From Bacilli bacterium (GTDB lineage Bacteria > Bacillota_I > Bacilli_A > RFN20 > CAG-826), in contig JAILIV010000073.1 in the NCBI GenBank assembly GCA_024695105.1, positions 1-50,351 of the forward strand: a DNA stretch of 50,351 nt. The letters are read 5' to 3'. The notes under the pieces are model-generated. The model was not told the DNA's origin and made no database searches. It saw nothing but the letters and a program-made list of their open reading frames with translations. Made by a program: the position numbers and the translations under genes. Of the stretch, positions 19,162 through 28,567 are shown in pieces; position 1 is the stretch's first letter; the number at the start of each line of letters is the position of its first letter.

Positions 19162-19930
19162 TGAGATATAAGGTCTGAATGGAAGTGGCTAAATAGGTTT
19201 CGGGATCCACGTCCAACACAATGGCGTTGACGCACCGTTTCCCCTCTTCCGATATTTCCATCCGTGGCGCGTCTCCATAGAAGAGACGGCGGATCACGGA
19301 CTGGGGTTCAAATCCGATTACGGATTCATAGGGTCCGCACATGCCCACGTCCGATATGAAGGCGGTGCCTTGGGGCAATACGCGCGCATCATTGGTTTGC
19401 ACGTGCGTATGGGTGCCGAGCACGGCGGAAACCTGCCCATCGAAATAATAGGCGAACGTGGCTTTTTCCGAAGTGGATTCGCCATGGTAATCCACGATGA
19501 CGATTCCTTCTGAAACGTCGTTAAGAACGTCTTGAACACTGACGATGGGCGAATTCACTTCCTCTTTCATAAAGGCGGTGCCGAGCACGTTGACGACGGT
19601 TAACGCCACGCCATCCACGTCGAATGTCGCGTAACCTTGGCCAAAGTCGTAGTTGCGGACGTTGCATGGCCGAATCAGCCAATCCAACTCCTCGATGAAG
19701 TCATCGATGGAGGAACGGTTTCGCCAATGGTTGCCTAACGTCACCGCATCGATACCGCACTCCCTCAGTCTTAAGGCATCACGGTAATTAATCCCAAAGC
19801 CACGGGTGGCGTTTTCGCCGTTCGCAATTACGAAATCCGGTTCGAAACGTTTCAGTAAAGAAGGCAAAACGTCGGAAACCGCGAGGATTCCCGGGTTCCC
19901 GACGATATCACCGAAAAAGAGGATGCGCAC
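19133..19930 (-). CDS. ymdB: YmdB family metallophosphoesterase
   Basis: MRILFFGDIVGNPG...ANGENATRGFGI...TLGNH...GTHTHVQTNDARVLPQGTAFISDVGMCGP. Confidence 0.93.
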   Translation of the reverse strand: MRILFFGDIVGNPGILAVSDVLPSLLKRFEPDFVIANGENATRGFGINYRDALRLRECGIDAVTLGNHWRNRSSIDDFIEELDWLIRPCNVRNYDFGQGYATFDVDGVALTVVNVLGTAFMKEEVNSPIVSVQDVLNDVSEGIVIVDYHGESTSEKATFAYYFDGQVSAVLGTHTHVQTNDARVLPQGTAFISDVGMCGPYESVIGFEPQSVIRRLFYGDAPRMEISEEGKRCVNAIVLDVDPETYLATSIQTLYLIDGKERQDA

Positions 19931-19932
19931 GT

Positions 19933-21510
19933 TTACTTCGCGGTCTCAACCGCGCGGTATTCGCGAATGACCGAGACCTTGATTTGGCCCGGATAGGTAA
20001 CCTCCTGCTCGATTTTTTCACGCAACTGTTGGGCGATGAGGACCGCTTCGGCGTCAGACACCTTCTCGGGGATGACCATGACGCGGACTTCGCGGCCGGA
20101 TTGCATCGCATAGGCTTGGCTGACGCCATCGAATCCTTTGGCCAACGTTTCCAGCAGCTCAATGCGCTTGACGTAGGTCTCAAGCGTCTCGCTGCGGGCA
20201 CCCGGCCTAGCGGCGCTTAGGGCGTCGGCCGCGGCGACGAGGTGGGCGATGACATAACGCGCCTCGGTATCGCCGTGGTGGGATTGAATCGAATTGATGA
20301 CGACGTCGTTCTCGCCAAATTTCTTCGCGAGTTGGGCGCCGAGTTCCACGTGGCTGCCCTCTTGCTCAAAGTCGACGGATTTGCCGATGTCGTGGAGCAA
20401 GCCGGCGCGACGGGCCAAATTGACGTCGAGGCCAAGTTCCCCTGCCATGATGCCGGTGAGATAGGCGACTTCCATCGAGTGGGTCAAACCATTCTGACCA
20501 TAGGAGGTACGGTAATGGAGGCGGCCAATGTAGGTGACGAGTTCACGGTTGATACGGGGAAGACCCAATTTGAAGCAGGCTTCTTCGCCATATTTGAAAG
20601 AGGATTCCTCCACTTCCTTTTTGCACTTGGCGGCGACTTCCTCAATGCGCCCCGGCTGGATGCGACCGTCTTTGACTAGATATTCCAAGGTACGGCGGGC
20701 GATTTCCCTGCGGATGGGGTCGAAACAAGAGACAGTGATCGCCTCAGGAGTGTCATCGATGACCAAATCCACGCCGAGCTCCTGCTCCAACACGCGGATG
20801 TTACGGCCTTCGCGGCCGATAATGCGGCCCTTCATTTCATCGCTAGGAAGCGCGACGACAGAGACGGTGCGCTCAGTCGTTACGTCTTGGGCATAACGTT
20901 GGCAAGCCAAGGAAAGCAAATCGATGGCTTTGGCTTGGGCCGTGTCACGGGCCTCGTCTTCGGCGTTTTTGATGTAGGCCGCGATTTCCATGGACATCTT
21001 GGATTCCACGCGGGCCATGATTTCGTCGTGGGCCTCCGAAGTGGACATGCCGGCGACTTTCTCAAGCTCTTTGAGGATATCGTCGATCTTGGCGTCGAGT
21101 TCGGCGGTGCGGCGCTTATAGGATTCGATGCTCTCTTCCAAGCGGGCTTTCTTGTCGTCGAGGGTCTTTTCCTTTTCGAGCAAGGCGGTCTCGCGGTTTT
21201 CAAACGCGGTCTGGCGCAGGGAGAGTTTCTGTTCTTCGGCCGCCACTTCCGCGCGGCGGTTGCGGGCGTCGGCTTCGGCTTCCTGACGGATTTCGAAGGC
21301 GGCTTGCTTGGCGTCGAGTTGTGCGCCTTTGACAAGGTGGTCGGCTTTGATGCGGGCCTCTTTGAGGATATCCTCGGCCCCTTTCTTCGCCTTCTTGTCG
21401 CGGATGAGGAAAATGGCAAGGGCGACGCCGGCGCCGAGGGCGATGACGATGGCGACGATCATCCCCACGAGCAAACCGATGCTGCTGCCATCTACTGCGT
21501 AAATAAACAT
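19933..21510 (-). CDS. rny: Ribonuclease Y
   Basis: N-terminal TM helix, long coiled coil, KH (IIGREGRNIRVLEQELGVDLVIDDTPEAI) and HD (LLHDIGKSVD) domains; start MFIYAVDGSS. Confidence 0.95.
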   Translation of the reverse strand: MFIYAVDGSSIGLLVGMIVAIVIALGAGVALAIFLIRDKKAKKGAEDILKEARIKADHLVKGAQLDAKQAAFEIRQEAEADARNRRAEVAAEEQKLSLRQTAFENRETALLEKEKTLDDKKARLEESIESYKRRTAELDAKIDDILKELEKVAGMSTSEAHDEIMARVESKMSMEIAAYIKNAEDEARDTAQAKAIDLLSLACQRYAQDVTTERTVSVVALPSDEMKGRIIGREGRNIRVLEQELGVDLVIDDTPEAITVSCFDPIRREIARRTLEYLVKDGRIQPGRIEEVAAKCKKEVEESSFKYGEEACFKLGLPRINRELVTYIGRLHYRTSYGQNGLTHSMEVAYLTGIMAGELGLDVNLARRAGLLHDIGKSVDFEQEGSHVELGAQLAKKFGENDVVINSIQSHHGDTEARYVIAHLVAAADALSAARPGARSETLETYVKRIELLETLAKGFDGVSQAYAMQSGREVRVMVIPEKVSDAEAVLIAQQLREKIEQEVTYPGQIKVSVIREYRAVETAK

Positions 21511-21741
21511 GCTGTCGTTTCTCCTAAGATAAAAGCTGTTTTTGCCCAAAAGGACACGGCGCCCACTCACGGCTTAAAGACTAGGTTTTATTTGTGATTA
21601 CCGACGGATCGGATATTCCCTAGAAAACGATTGGGTAGACCCCAAGTACTTTGGGTTCGTTCGTATTGTACACGCCCAAGGCACCCCTGCCCACACCTCT
21701 TTTTTATCCAAAGAAAAACAAGAGGGACGTGCACTGAAAAT

Positions 21742-21773
21742 CTAGAAAAAAAGACGCTGGAACCCCAGCGCCT
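21742..21773 (-). terminator. Intrinsic terminator downstream of recA
   Basis: minus strand GGCGCTGGGGTTCCAGCGTCTTTTTTTC. Confidence 0.75.
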
Positions 21774-21793
21774 TTCATCGCGTTTGCAACCGC

Positions 21794-22804
21794 TTATTCC
21801 TTGGGTGTTGGAGCTTCGAAGGAATCGCGGATTTGTTTTTCTAAGACGTCTGCGACTTCGGGATGCGCCTCAAGGTAGCCCTTCGCGGCTTCCCGGCCAT
21901 TGCCGATCTTGTCTGCGCCGATTTGGTACCAGTTCCCGGATTTGCCAACCAAGCCAAGTTGCTCGCCAAGATCCAAGAGCTCGGCAGTGCGGGAAATGCC
22001 CTTGCCATAGATCAAATCGATGGTGCACTGGCGGTACGGCGGAGACACCTTGTTCTTCACGACTTTGACTTTCACGGTGTTACCGATGACATCGCTGCCC
22101 AACTTAATGGCCTCGGCGCGGCGGATGTCCAAGCGGATCGTCGCGAAGTATTTAAGGGCCATGCCGCCGGTCGTGGTCTCGGGATTGCCATAAACGACGC
22201 CGACTTTCTGACGGAGTTGGTTAATGAAGATGACGACCGTTCCGGTGCGGTTGAGGATACCCGCGATCTTACGGCAGCCCTTGGACATCAAACGGGCCTG
22301 CATGCCCACTTGGTTGTCCGACATCACGCCTTCAAGTTCCGCCTGAGGAACAAGGGCGGCAACGGAGTCAATGACGAGTAGATCAATCGCTCCAGAAGAA
22401 GCGAGCATCTCCGCGATTTCTAACGCCTGTTCGCCCGAATCGGGTTGCGAAAGGAGAAGCTCATCGATATCCACGCCAAGCTTGGCGGCATATTCGGGAT
22501 CGATCGCGTGCTCCGCGTCGATAAACGCGGCACGTCCGCCCTTTTTCTGGGCTTGGGCGATCGCCTCAAGTGCCAATGTGGTTTTGCCCGAAGACTCAGG
22601 GCCATAGATTTCCACGATGCGTCCCTTGGGGTATCCGCCTACGCCCAAAGCCTGATCCAAAAGAATCGAGCCAGTGGGGATGACGTCCACATTGACGTGC
22701 GCCCGCTCGCCGAGTTTCATGATCGAGCCTTTGCCGTAAGCTTTCTCGATGCCTCTAATGGCGTCTTCCAACGCCTTTTTGTCTAAATCTTTTTCCGTAG
22801 CCAT
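21794..22804 (-). CDS. recA: Recombinase A
   Basis: [39 protein letters not shown]. Confidence 0.97.
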   Translation of the reverse strand: MATEKDLDKKALEDAIRGIEKAYGKGSIMKLGERAHVNVDVIPTGSILLDQALGVGGYPKGRIVEIYGPESSGKTTLALEAIAQAQKKGGRAAFIDAEHAIDPEYAAKLGVDIDELLLSQPDSGEQALEIAEMLASSGAIDLLVIDSVAALVPQAELEGVMSDNQVGMQARLMSKGCRKIAGILNRTGTVVIFINQLRQKVGVVYGNPETTTGGMALKYFATIRLDIRRAEAIKLGSDVIGNTVKVKVVKNKVSPPYRQCTIDLIYGKGISRTAELLDLGEQLGLVGKSGNWYQIGADKIGNGREAAKGYLEAHPEVADVLEKQIRDSFEAPTPKE

Positions 22805-22855
22805 GTTAGACCTCCACTCTTACATACCCGCCAAAAAGCAATCTGGCGAAAAAAA

Positions 22856-23344
22856 TCATTCTTTCGGGGCGACAGGAGTCGGGAATTGGCTTAAGCCAAA
22901 GGAGACCATCATGTCGACGGCAGCCTCCCGAATCTCTTGGCGCGTTCCCTCAAACGTGTACCCAAAGGTCCACGCGGCGTCTTTGGTCGCGAGGGAGAAA
23001 TACACTTGGCCAACGCCCGCTTCGCCTTCTTCCGCACTCGGACCCGCATTGCCCGTAACGGAAAGGCACACGTCCACGCCAAGCGCTTCGCGCCCTTTCA
23101 CGGCCATTTCCTTGGCGACGGGCTCACTGACGACGCCGTTATTGGCGATCAATCCCGCGTCCACGCCCACCGTCTTTTCCTTCACTTCGGCGGAATAGGA
23201 GACGATGGCTCCCTTGAACACATGGCTCGCGCCGGGGATATCGGTGGCCTTGGCGGCGAATAGCCCACCCGTCATCGATTCCACGGTGCCTAGGGTCAAT
23301 CCTAGGTCCGCGAGGTTCTGCAAAAGGTCATGCATGTGGTTCAT
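22856..23344 (-). CDS. cinA: CinA C-terminal-domain nicotinamide-nucleotide amidohydrolase (stand-alone)
   Basis: LGTVESMTGGLFAAKATDIPGAS...SVTGNAGP; no N-terminal MoCF domain. Confidence 0.88.
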   Translation of the reverse strand: MNHMHDLLQNLADLGLTLGTVESMTGGLFAAKATDIPGASHVFKGAIVSYSAEVKEKTVGVDAGLIANNGVVSEPVAKEMAVKGREALGVDVCLSVTGNAGPSAEEGEAGVGQVYFSLATKDAAWTFGYTFEGTRQEIREAAVDMMVSFGLSQFPTPVAPKE

Positions 23345-23984
23345 CTTTGGTTTCCTCCTTCAGGACATGGAAATTATCTTTGACGTAGATGACTCCGGAA
23401 ATGATGGACATCGCGGTGGCGATATACACCATGATGATGCAAATACGGCCGAATTCGCCCCAGCCAGCATCGAAGTAGGTGAACGGCCAACCACCGAGCA
23501 ATACGAAGGGGATGGCGACCATTTGGAACACGGTCTTCATCTTACCGAAGATGTTCGCGGCCACGACCAAACCTTTCTTCGCGGCCAGTAGGCGCATCGT
23601 GTCGATGACGAGGTCGCGGATGATCATGAAGGCGACGCAGAACCAAGGGATGCGCACGCCGCCGATGGGGAAGCAAAGATAGACGAGCATGCTATTAACG
23701 AGCATCTTGTCCGCGATGGGGTCAAGGAACTTACCCAAATCGGTCACTTGGTTCCATTTACGGGCCAGATGGCCATCGAGGTAATCCGTCGCGGCGGCAA
23801 GAATGAACACGACACAGGCGATCAGGTTAACGACGCGAATGCCGCTTCCGCCAATCTCCAACGAAACAAACGCGTTCAGTGGGTCCACGGCGTTGATGAT
23901 CGTGCAGGTGATCAAAAAGACGATGAGCAGCGCCACCCCGACGATGCGGGCGATGGTGATTTTGGTGGGAATGTTGATTTTCAT
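23328..23984 (-). CDS. pgsA: CDP-diacylglycerol-glycerol-3-phosphate 3-phosphatidyltransferase
   Basis: CDP-OH motif DGHLARKWNQVTDLGKFLDPIADK. Confidence 0.92.
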   Translation of the reverse strand: MKINIPTKITIARIVGVALLIVFLITCTIINAVDPLNAFVSLEIGGSGIRVVNLIACVVFILAAATDYLDGHLARKWNQVTDLGKFLDPIADKMLVNSMLVYLCFPIGGVRIPWFCVAFMIIRDLVIDTMRLLAAKKGLVVAANIFGKMKTVFQMVAIPFVLLGGWPFTYFDAGWGEFGRICIIMVYIATAMSIISGVIYVKDNFHVLKEETKDEPHA

Positions 23985-24006
23985 GATTGCTCCCTTTGGT
24001 TTGTGA

Positions 24007-24338
24007 GTATCCGGCCCTGTAAGCCATGTTCTGTCGTGGGCGATAATTTATCTCGACGTCGTCGGCTGCGTCCCCTTCGTTTCGGGTCCGCCGCTTCCCC
24101 TACCAATTTTGGGTTTCTCGCTTGCGGGGTTTACCTCGTTTCATCTTGGCGTCGCCGCCAAGCTCGTCTCTGTGGCACCTTGGGGATTCCGGTCTACGTG
24201 AGACCTTCCTCCGCCGTTAGGGACTCCTCCCTACCTAAGGTTATTTGTTCCCTTAGCGCAATCACTACCCCCATCACAGGGAGTGCGAGCATGGACTTTC
24301 CTCTACCCGAGGGCAGCTATCGTCCGGGCCGGATGCTA
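24007..24338 (-). ncRNA. rnpB: RNase P RNA
   Basis: minus strand GAGGAAAGTCCATGCTCGCAC, GACGCCAAG...AACCCAAAATTGGTAGGGG, ACAGAACATGGCTTACAG; P1 GCATCCGGCCC pairs with GGGCCGGATAC. Confidence 0.95.
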
Positions 24339-24698
24339 TATCTTTCGCGGATCGCCGCCAAGGCGGCTGAGCTCCTTCTCCAAACGGCCGATGCGCTGGA
24401 TCAGATCGATGTTCTCCGGGGTCACGCCATCGAAGGACTTAATGCCATCGATGCGTTGCTTGAGGCGGGCGTTTTCCACCTCTAGGGCGTTATATTGCTC
24501 CCGAAGCTTCCGCAATTGGGTCTCAAGGTCGACGATGTATTTCCGCCATTCCTCATAGCAAGACTCAAACTCCAGGTAATCCTTCGCCACTTGGTCCAAG
24601 AACTCGTCGACTTGGTCGCAGTCGTAGCCCTTGACGTCCGGGGTGAATACCTGAGTCAGGATCTTCTTGTGGGTAAGCTTGATCGATTTGTCTTCCAT
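24336..24698 (-). CDS. gpsB: Cell-division protein GpsB/DivIVA family
   Basis: MEDKSIKLTHKKILTQVFTPDVKGYDCDQVDEFLDQVAKDYLEFE plus coiled coil; adjacent to rnpB. Confidence 0.9.
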   Translation of the reverse strand: MEDKSIKLTHKKILTQVFTPDVKGYDCDQVDEFLDQVAKDYLEFESCYEEWRKYIVDLETQLRKLREQYNALEVENARLKQRIDGIKSFDGVTPENIDLIQRIGRLEKELSRLGGDPRKI

Positions 24699-24852
24699 GA
24701 TGCCCGACTTCAATTTTATTGAAGGGCGGGGTTACGTTCAATAAGAACATGCCCACAATGGGCAAAAACGGGGCCAAACTCTCTTCCCGCTTCCCTTTTG
24801 TCGCGCAGCAGGCTCTTTCCATAAGGTATAATGCGCAGCGAGGACATCCGCC

Positions 24853-25578
24853 ATGAAAGAACTCCAGAAAGCCATTCGGGGAAAGAAATGCCTTCTTTTC
24901 ATCGACCTCGAGGGCACCCAATTGACCCATGAAATGATTGAAATCGGCGCGTATAAGGTGCTGCTTCGCGACGACTTGACCGTCAAGAAGATCTTCAAAC
25001 CCTACCACGCCTACGTGCTGGCCAAGCACCGCGTCGGTCCGATCGTCACCAAACTCACGGGCATCACCGACCTCAAGCTGAAGAAAGAGGGGATCCCCTT
25101 TCGCTTGGTCCAACAGCAAATCAAGAAGTATATGGGCAAAGATTACGAAGAGGCGATTCTGGTCTCGTATGGAACCGAAGACGCCCACATCATCCTCTCC
25201 AGCGCGGAAAACAACATGGATGCCTCGGTGGACGACGCCCGTTTCCTCGCCCGGCGCTTCCTGGACTTCGCCGATTTTCTCGCCCGGTTCGTTCGTGACC
25301 CCAATGGAAACACCCTCTCGCTGACCAACGCGCTCCACGCCTATGGGGTGGAATTCGAAGGAACGGCACATTCCGCCCAAGCCGACGCCTATAACCTTTT
25401 TCTCCTCTTCAAGGCGTTTAAGGAAAAACCGGAGATCACCAAAGAGCATTACAAGAATACCCTGGCGGTCCGCGGCCACGTCGCCCCGCCCATCCAAAAG
25501 GTCATCCGCGCCCTTTCCAGTGGCAAAACCGTTACCCCCGAAGACTGGGACGCTTATGTGCTTGAGGCGCTGCAATGA
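24853..25578 (+). CDS. DEDDh-type (DnaQ-like) exonuclease domain protein
   Basis: FIDLEGTQL (exo I), GTEDAHII, HSAQADAYN (exo III). Confidence 0.75.
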   Translation: MKELQKAIRGKKCLLFIDLEGTQLTHEMIEIGAYKVLLRDDLTVKKIFKPYHAYVLAKHRVGPIVTKLTGITDLKLKKEGIPFRLVQQQIKKYMGKDYEEAILVSYGTEDAHIILSSAENNMDASVDDARFLARRFLDFADFLARFVRDPNGNTLSLTNALHAYGVEFEGTAHSAQADAYNLFLLFKAFKEKPEITKEHYKNTLAVRGHVAPPIQKVIRALSSGKTVTPEDWDAYVLEALQ

Positions 25579-26174
25579 GCGACATCCACTACCCTTCCGG
25601 CGTGCGGCCAATCAGTGAATTGCCCCGCAAAAGCGAAGCAAAAAAGAAAAGAAACCTGAAGATTGCCGCCGGAAACCGCGGCATGGATTTCGAAACGGAA
25701 ATCAACCTAACCAATGATTATTACAAGGAGCTGGGGCTGGCTCTTTTCACCAAGCGTCCCACCCCCATCAACGTCGTGAAAGTGGATTATTCCCACGGCC
25801 CCAAAATCACCGAAGCCTATTTCGAAGCGCAATCCACGACCGACTATAATGGGGTGTATAAAGGCCGTTACGTGGACTTCGAGGCCAAATCCGTCCACTC
25901 CAAGACCTCCTTCCCGTTATCCAACATCCCCAAGCAGCAGATCGACCACCTCAAAAACGTCTTGAGGCTCAGAGGGGTCGGTTTCTTTCTCATTCGCTTC
26001 GCTTCCCTTAACGTAGTCTATTTCCTCCCCGCCCAGTACGTGATTTCCTTCTATGAAGAAAAACCCCGCTCTTCCATCCCCTTATCCGAGATTCAGAAAA
26101 ACGGATCCTTGGTGTCCATGGCCTATCGGCCACGTTACGACTTTTTGCCTTTCGTCGACGCTTTATTGAAATAA
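25575..26174 (+). CDS. recU: Holliday junction resolvase RecU
   Basis: AAGNRGMDFETEINLTNDYY...TTDYNGVYKGRYVDFEAKS...IPKQQIDHL. Confidence 0.92.
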   Translation: MSDIHYPSGVRPISELPRKSEAKKKRNLKIAAGNRGMDFETEINLTNDYYKELGLALFTKRPTPINVVKVDYSHGPKITEAYFEAQSTTDYNGVYKGRYVDFEAKSVHSKTSFPLSNIPKQQIDHLKNVLRLRGVGFFLIRFASLNVVYFLPAQYVISFYEEKPRSSIPLSEIQKNGSLVSMAYRPRYDFLPFVDALLK

Positions 26175-26782
26175 CGGCATCTGCCCGTCAATTCGCAATG
26201 CGCGCAATCGGGTTTAACCGCATGGCAAACCGTGCGCCCAAACCAAATCATTTGGTGATGGAAACGGATATGGATTTCCTTTGGGAACCTTCGTTCCAGC
26301 TTTTCCTCGATTTGGACGGGGTCATCGCTTTCTTTGGCCATGCCAAGCCTCTTGCTCACGCGGGCGACATGGGTATCCACCGCGATCGCGGGAATCCCAA
26401 AGCACAACGCCCCGACCACGTTGGAAGTTTTCACCCCCACCCCAGGCAATGCGCGAAGCGCTTGCTTGTCGCCAGGGACTTCCCCGTTATGCCGTTCCAC
26501 CAAAACCTTGGAAAGACCGATCAGGTTTTTGGCTTTCGCGTGGTACAAACCGATGCTGCGAATCCGTTTCTCCACTTCTTCCAAAGGTGCCTCCGCCAAG
26601 GCAAAAGCGTTCGGATAAGCGGAAAATAAGGCAGGCGTGACATTGTTAACCGAAGCGTCGGTCGTTTGCGCCGAAAGCATCACGGCGCATAAACACTCAA
26701 AGGGATTGGAGAAATGAAGCGCGCACTGGGGATTAGGAAAAAGACGGTCAAGGTAAGCGATCAGCTCTTGGTCAATCGTCTT
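26135..26782 (-). CDS. nth: Endonuclease III
   Basis: MLSAQTTDASVNNVTP, LPGVGVKTSNVV, VDTHVARVSKRLG, CX6CX2CX5C Fe-S loop. Confidence 0.95.
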   Translation of the reverse strand, partial: KTIDQELIAYLDRLFPNPQCALHFSNPFECLCAVMLSAQTTDASVNNVTPALFSAYPNAFALAEAPLEEVEKRIRSIGLYHAKAKNLIGLSKVLVERHNGEVPGDKQALRALPGVGVKTSNVVGALCFGIPAIAVDTHVARVSKRLGMAKESDDPVQIEEKLERRFPKEIHIRFHHQMIWFGRTVCHAVKPDCAHCELTGRCRYFNKASTKGKKS

Positions 26783-27440
26783 CATCGTCCACCCACTTGG
26801 CTTTGGCGATTTCAATGGTCCGCTCGATGTCTTTGTCCCATATGGAATCCACGCCGGAATAACCTTCCTTGGCGATGTCCGAACGGATGCGGCCCGAACG
26901 CAGGATCTTGTCCACCGATTTCAGCGAACGCTTCTTTTGCATCAAGGCGTCTTCTAGGGCGTTATGGATATCCTCTTCGGTATAACCGGAATCGAGCCAA
27001 CGGCCCATCAAATCCGTTTCCACCGGGGAAAGCACGCGATTCAGACGCTTTTCGAAATAGGTGTAAAGGCGGGAAAGGGCGGTCGCGCGCTCTTCCGACA
27101 GTTTGTTTTGACGGTCCTTGGCCAGCGTACGCTCAAACGCCTTATATAGCTTTTCCCTGAGTGGGGAAAGGGAGGTGCACATATTGCCCTTGGCCCCCGT
27201 TTCATAGGCGACGTAACCCGACTTGACCAGCGAAGAAAGAATCTGGTCGATCTCATGGGCCTTTAAGCCCATCTTGAGACATAAAAGATCAGAAGTGATC
27301 AAGTCATTTCCCTGCCGCAGGAGGTGGTCGATCATGAAAATGACGGCCAAATCCGTCTCGGTAAGGCCGAGGGAATGGTAGTTGTCCAATAAGATGTAGG
27401 AGAAGTCGACGCCTTCCCCATGAAGGTCGATGTTTGCCAT
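26772..27440 (-). CDS. dnaD: DnaD-like replication initiation protein
   Basis: N-terminal wHTH and C-terminal DnaD domain (FEKRLNRVLSPVETDLMGRWLDSGYTEEDIHNALEDAL). Confidence 0.88.
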   Translation of the reverse strand: MANIDLHGEGVDFSYILLDNYHSLGLTETDLAVIFMIDHLLRQGNDLITSDLLCLKMGLKAHEIDQILSSLVKSGYVAYETGAKGNMCTSLSPLREKLYKAFERTLAKDRQNKLSEERATALSRLYTYFEKRLNRVLSPVETDLMGRWLDSGYTEEDIHNALEDALMQKKRSLKSVDKILRSGRIRSDIAKEGYSGVDSIWDKDIERTIEIAKAKWVDDEDD

Positions 27441-27450
27441 GGGCAGGATT

Positions 27451-28065
27451 TTACACTTTTTTCTTCTCCATCGATACCTTCTCCGGGTTCAATTTGGATA
27501 GTTCCCCCCGAAGAAGGTCCATGGCTTCCTGGGTCTTTGGTTCGATGGAAAACCCAAGGCGAGAGGCAAACCGCTCCGCCCGCAATATCCTTAGAGGATC
27601 TTCCAAAATGCGCGTTTTGGGATCGCCAATGAAGCGAATGGTCTTATTTTCCAAATCCCTTAGGCCACCATGGAAATCAAACACATTCCCATTTTCGTCG
27701 ACGTAAAGGGCGTTGATGGTGAAATCCCGTCTCAACGAATCCTCCTCTAAGCTATCGATGAACTCGATGTGGGAAGGATGGCGATGATCCGCGTATCCAC
27801 TTTCTTTCCGTAAGGTCGTCACGTCAATGGATTGACCTTCCCATTGAACTTTGATGGACCCATATTCCGCAAAGCGGTAATTGGCGCCAGGCAAAAACGG
27901 ACGCTCCTGCTCAGGGGTTGCGTCGGTGACGAAATCCATGTCGCTAGGTTCGATGCCCAAAAGCAAATCCCGACTCGTCCCACCGATAAGGTATAAGGAA
28001 AAACCATGCCTTTTGTATTCTTCGGAGAGAGTGCGGAATGCGGAAGGAAGTTGATTGGCGTTCAT
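27451..28065 (-). CDS. Short class II CCA-adding/poly(A) nucleotidyltransferase (head and neck only)
   Basis: LIGGTSRDLLLGIEPSDMDFVTDATPE, RRDFTINALYVDE, DPLRILRAERFASRLGF, NPEKVSMEKKKV then stop; 204 aa. Confidence 0.85.
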   Translation of the reverse strand: MNANQLPSAFRTLSEEYKRHGFSLYLIGGTSRDLLLGIEPSDMDFVTDATPEQERPFLPGANYRFAEYGSIKVQWEGQSIDVTTLRKESGYADHRHPSHIEFIDSLEEDSLRRDFTINALYVDENGNVFDFHGGLRDLENKTIRFIGDPKTRILEDPLRILRAERFASRLGFSIEPKTQEAMDLLRGELSKLNPEKVSMEKKKV

Positions 28066-28073
28066 AAGGGAAG

Positions 28074-28110
28074 AAAAGGGGCCACGATGGGCCCCTTCTT
28101 TTCTCAGGAG
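28074..28110 (-). terminator. Intrinsic terminator after hup
   Basis: minus strand AAGGGGCCCATCGTGGCCCCTTTTCTT. Confidence 0.7.
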
Positions 28111-28112
28111 GC

Positions 28113-28385
28113 TTACTGAAGTTTCTCTTTGAGGGTTTTGGAGGGTTTGAAGACCGCGGATTTGGAAGCGGGGATCTGGATCTTCTCGCCGGTGGCAGGG
28201 TTGGTGCCGGTGCGGCCAGCGCGCTCCTTCTTCTCGAAGGTGCCGAAACCAGAGAGCTTGACGCTCTCGCCTTTGATGAGGGCGGCGGCGATGAGCTCGA
28301 GGGCCTCGTCGAGGACGGCCTCGGCGTCACGGGTGGTGACTTCGGCCTTCTCGGCGACCGCTTTGACTAATTCAGCTTTGTTCAT
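28113..28385 (-). CDS. hup: HU family DNA-binding protein
   Basis: MNKAELVKAVAEKAEVTTRDAEAVLDEALELIAAALIKGESVKLSGFGTFEKKERAGRTGTNPATGEKI. Confidence 0.96.
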   Translation of the reverse strand: MNKAELVKAVAEKAEVTTRDAEAVLDEALELIAAALIKGESVKLSGFGTFEKKERAGRTGTNPATGEKIQIPASKSAVFKPSKTLKEKLQ

Positions 28386-28567
28386 GGACGAACCTCCTAT
28401 GTGCTTGAATGTACATAAAAATTAGCATTCCATCGGACTTTCCACAACATAAATCGTCACAAATTGACAATTTTGGTCCCAAAACCGCGCATTGAATCAT
28501 CGGAACAATACGCTTATTTTTATAAACGTGTATAAAAATTTATCGAAAAAAGCGATGGTTGTCGCTA

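Noticed and set aside
20887-21597. 236-aa plus-strand ORF opposite rny
   Set aside because: Phe/Gly/Asp-rich mirror of the coiled-coil coding region of RNase Y.
24565-25611. 348-aa minus-strand ORF
   Set aside because: Antisense to the exonuclease gene and overlapping gpsB; sense strand carries DEDDh motifs.
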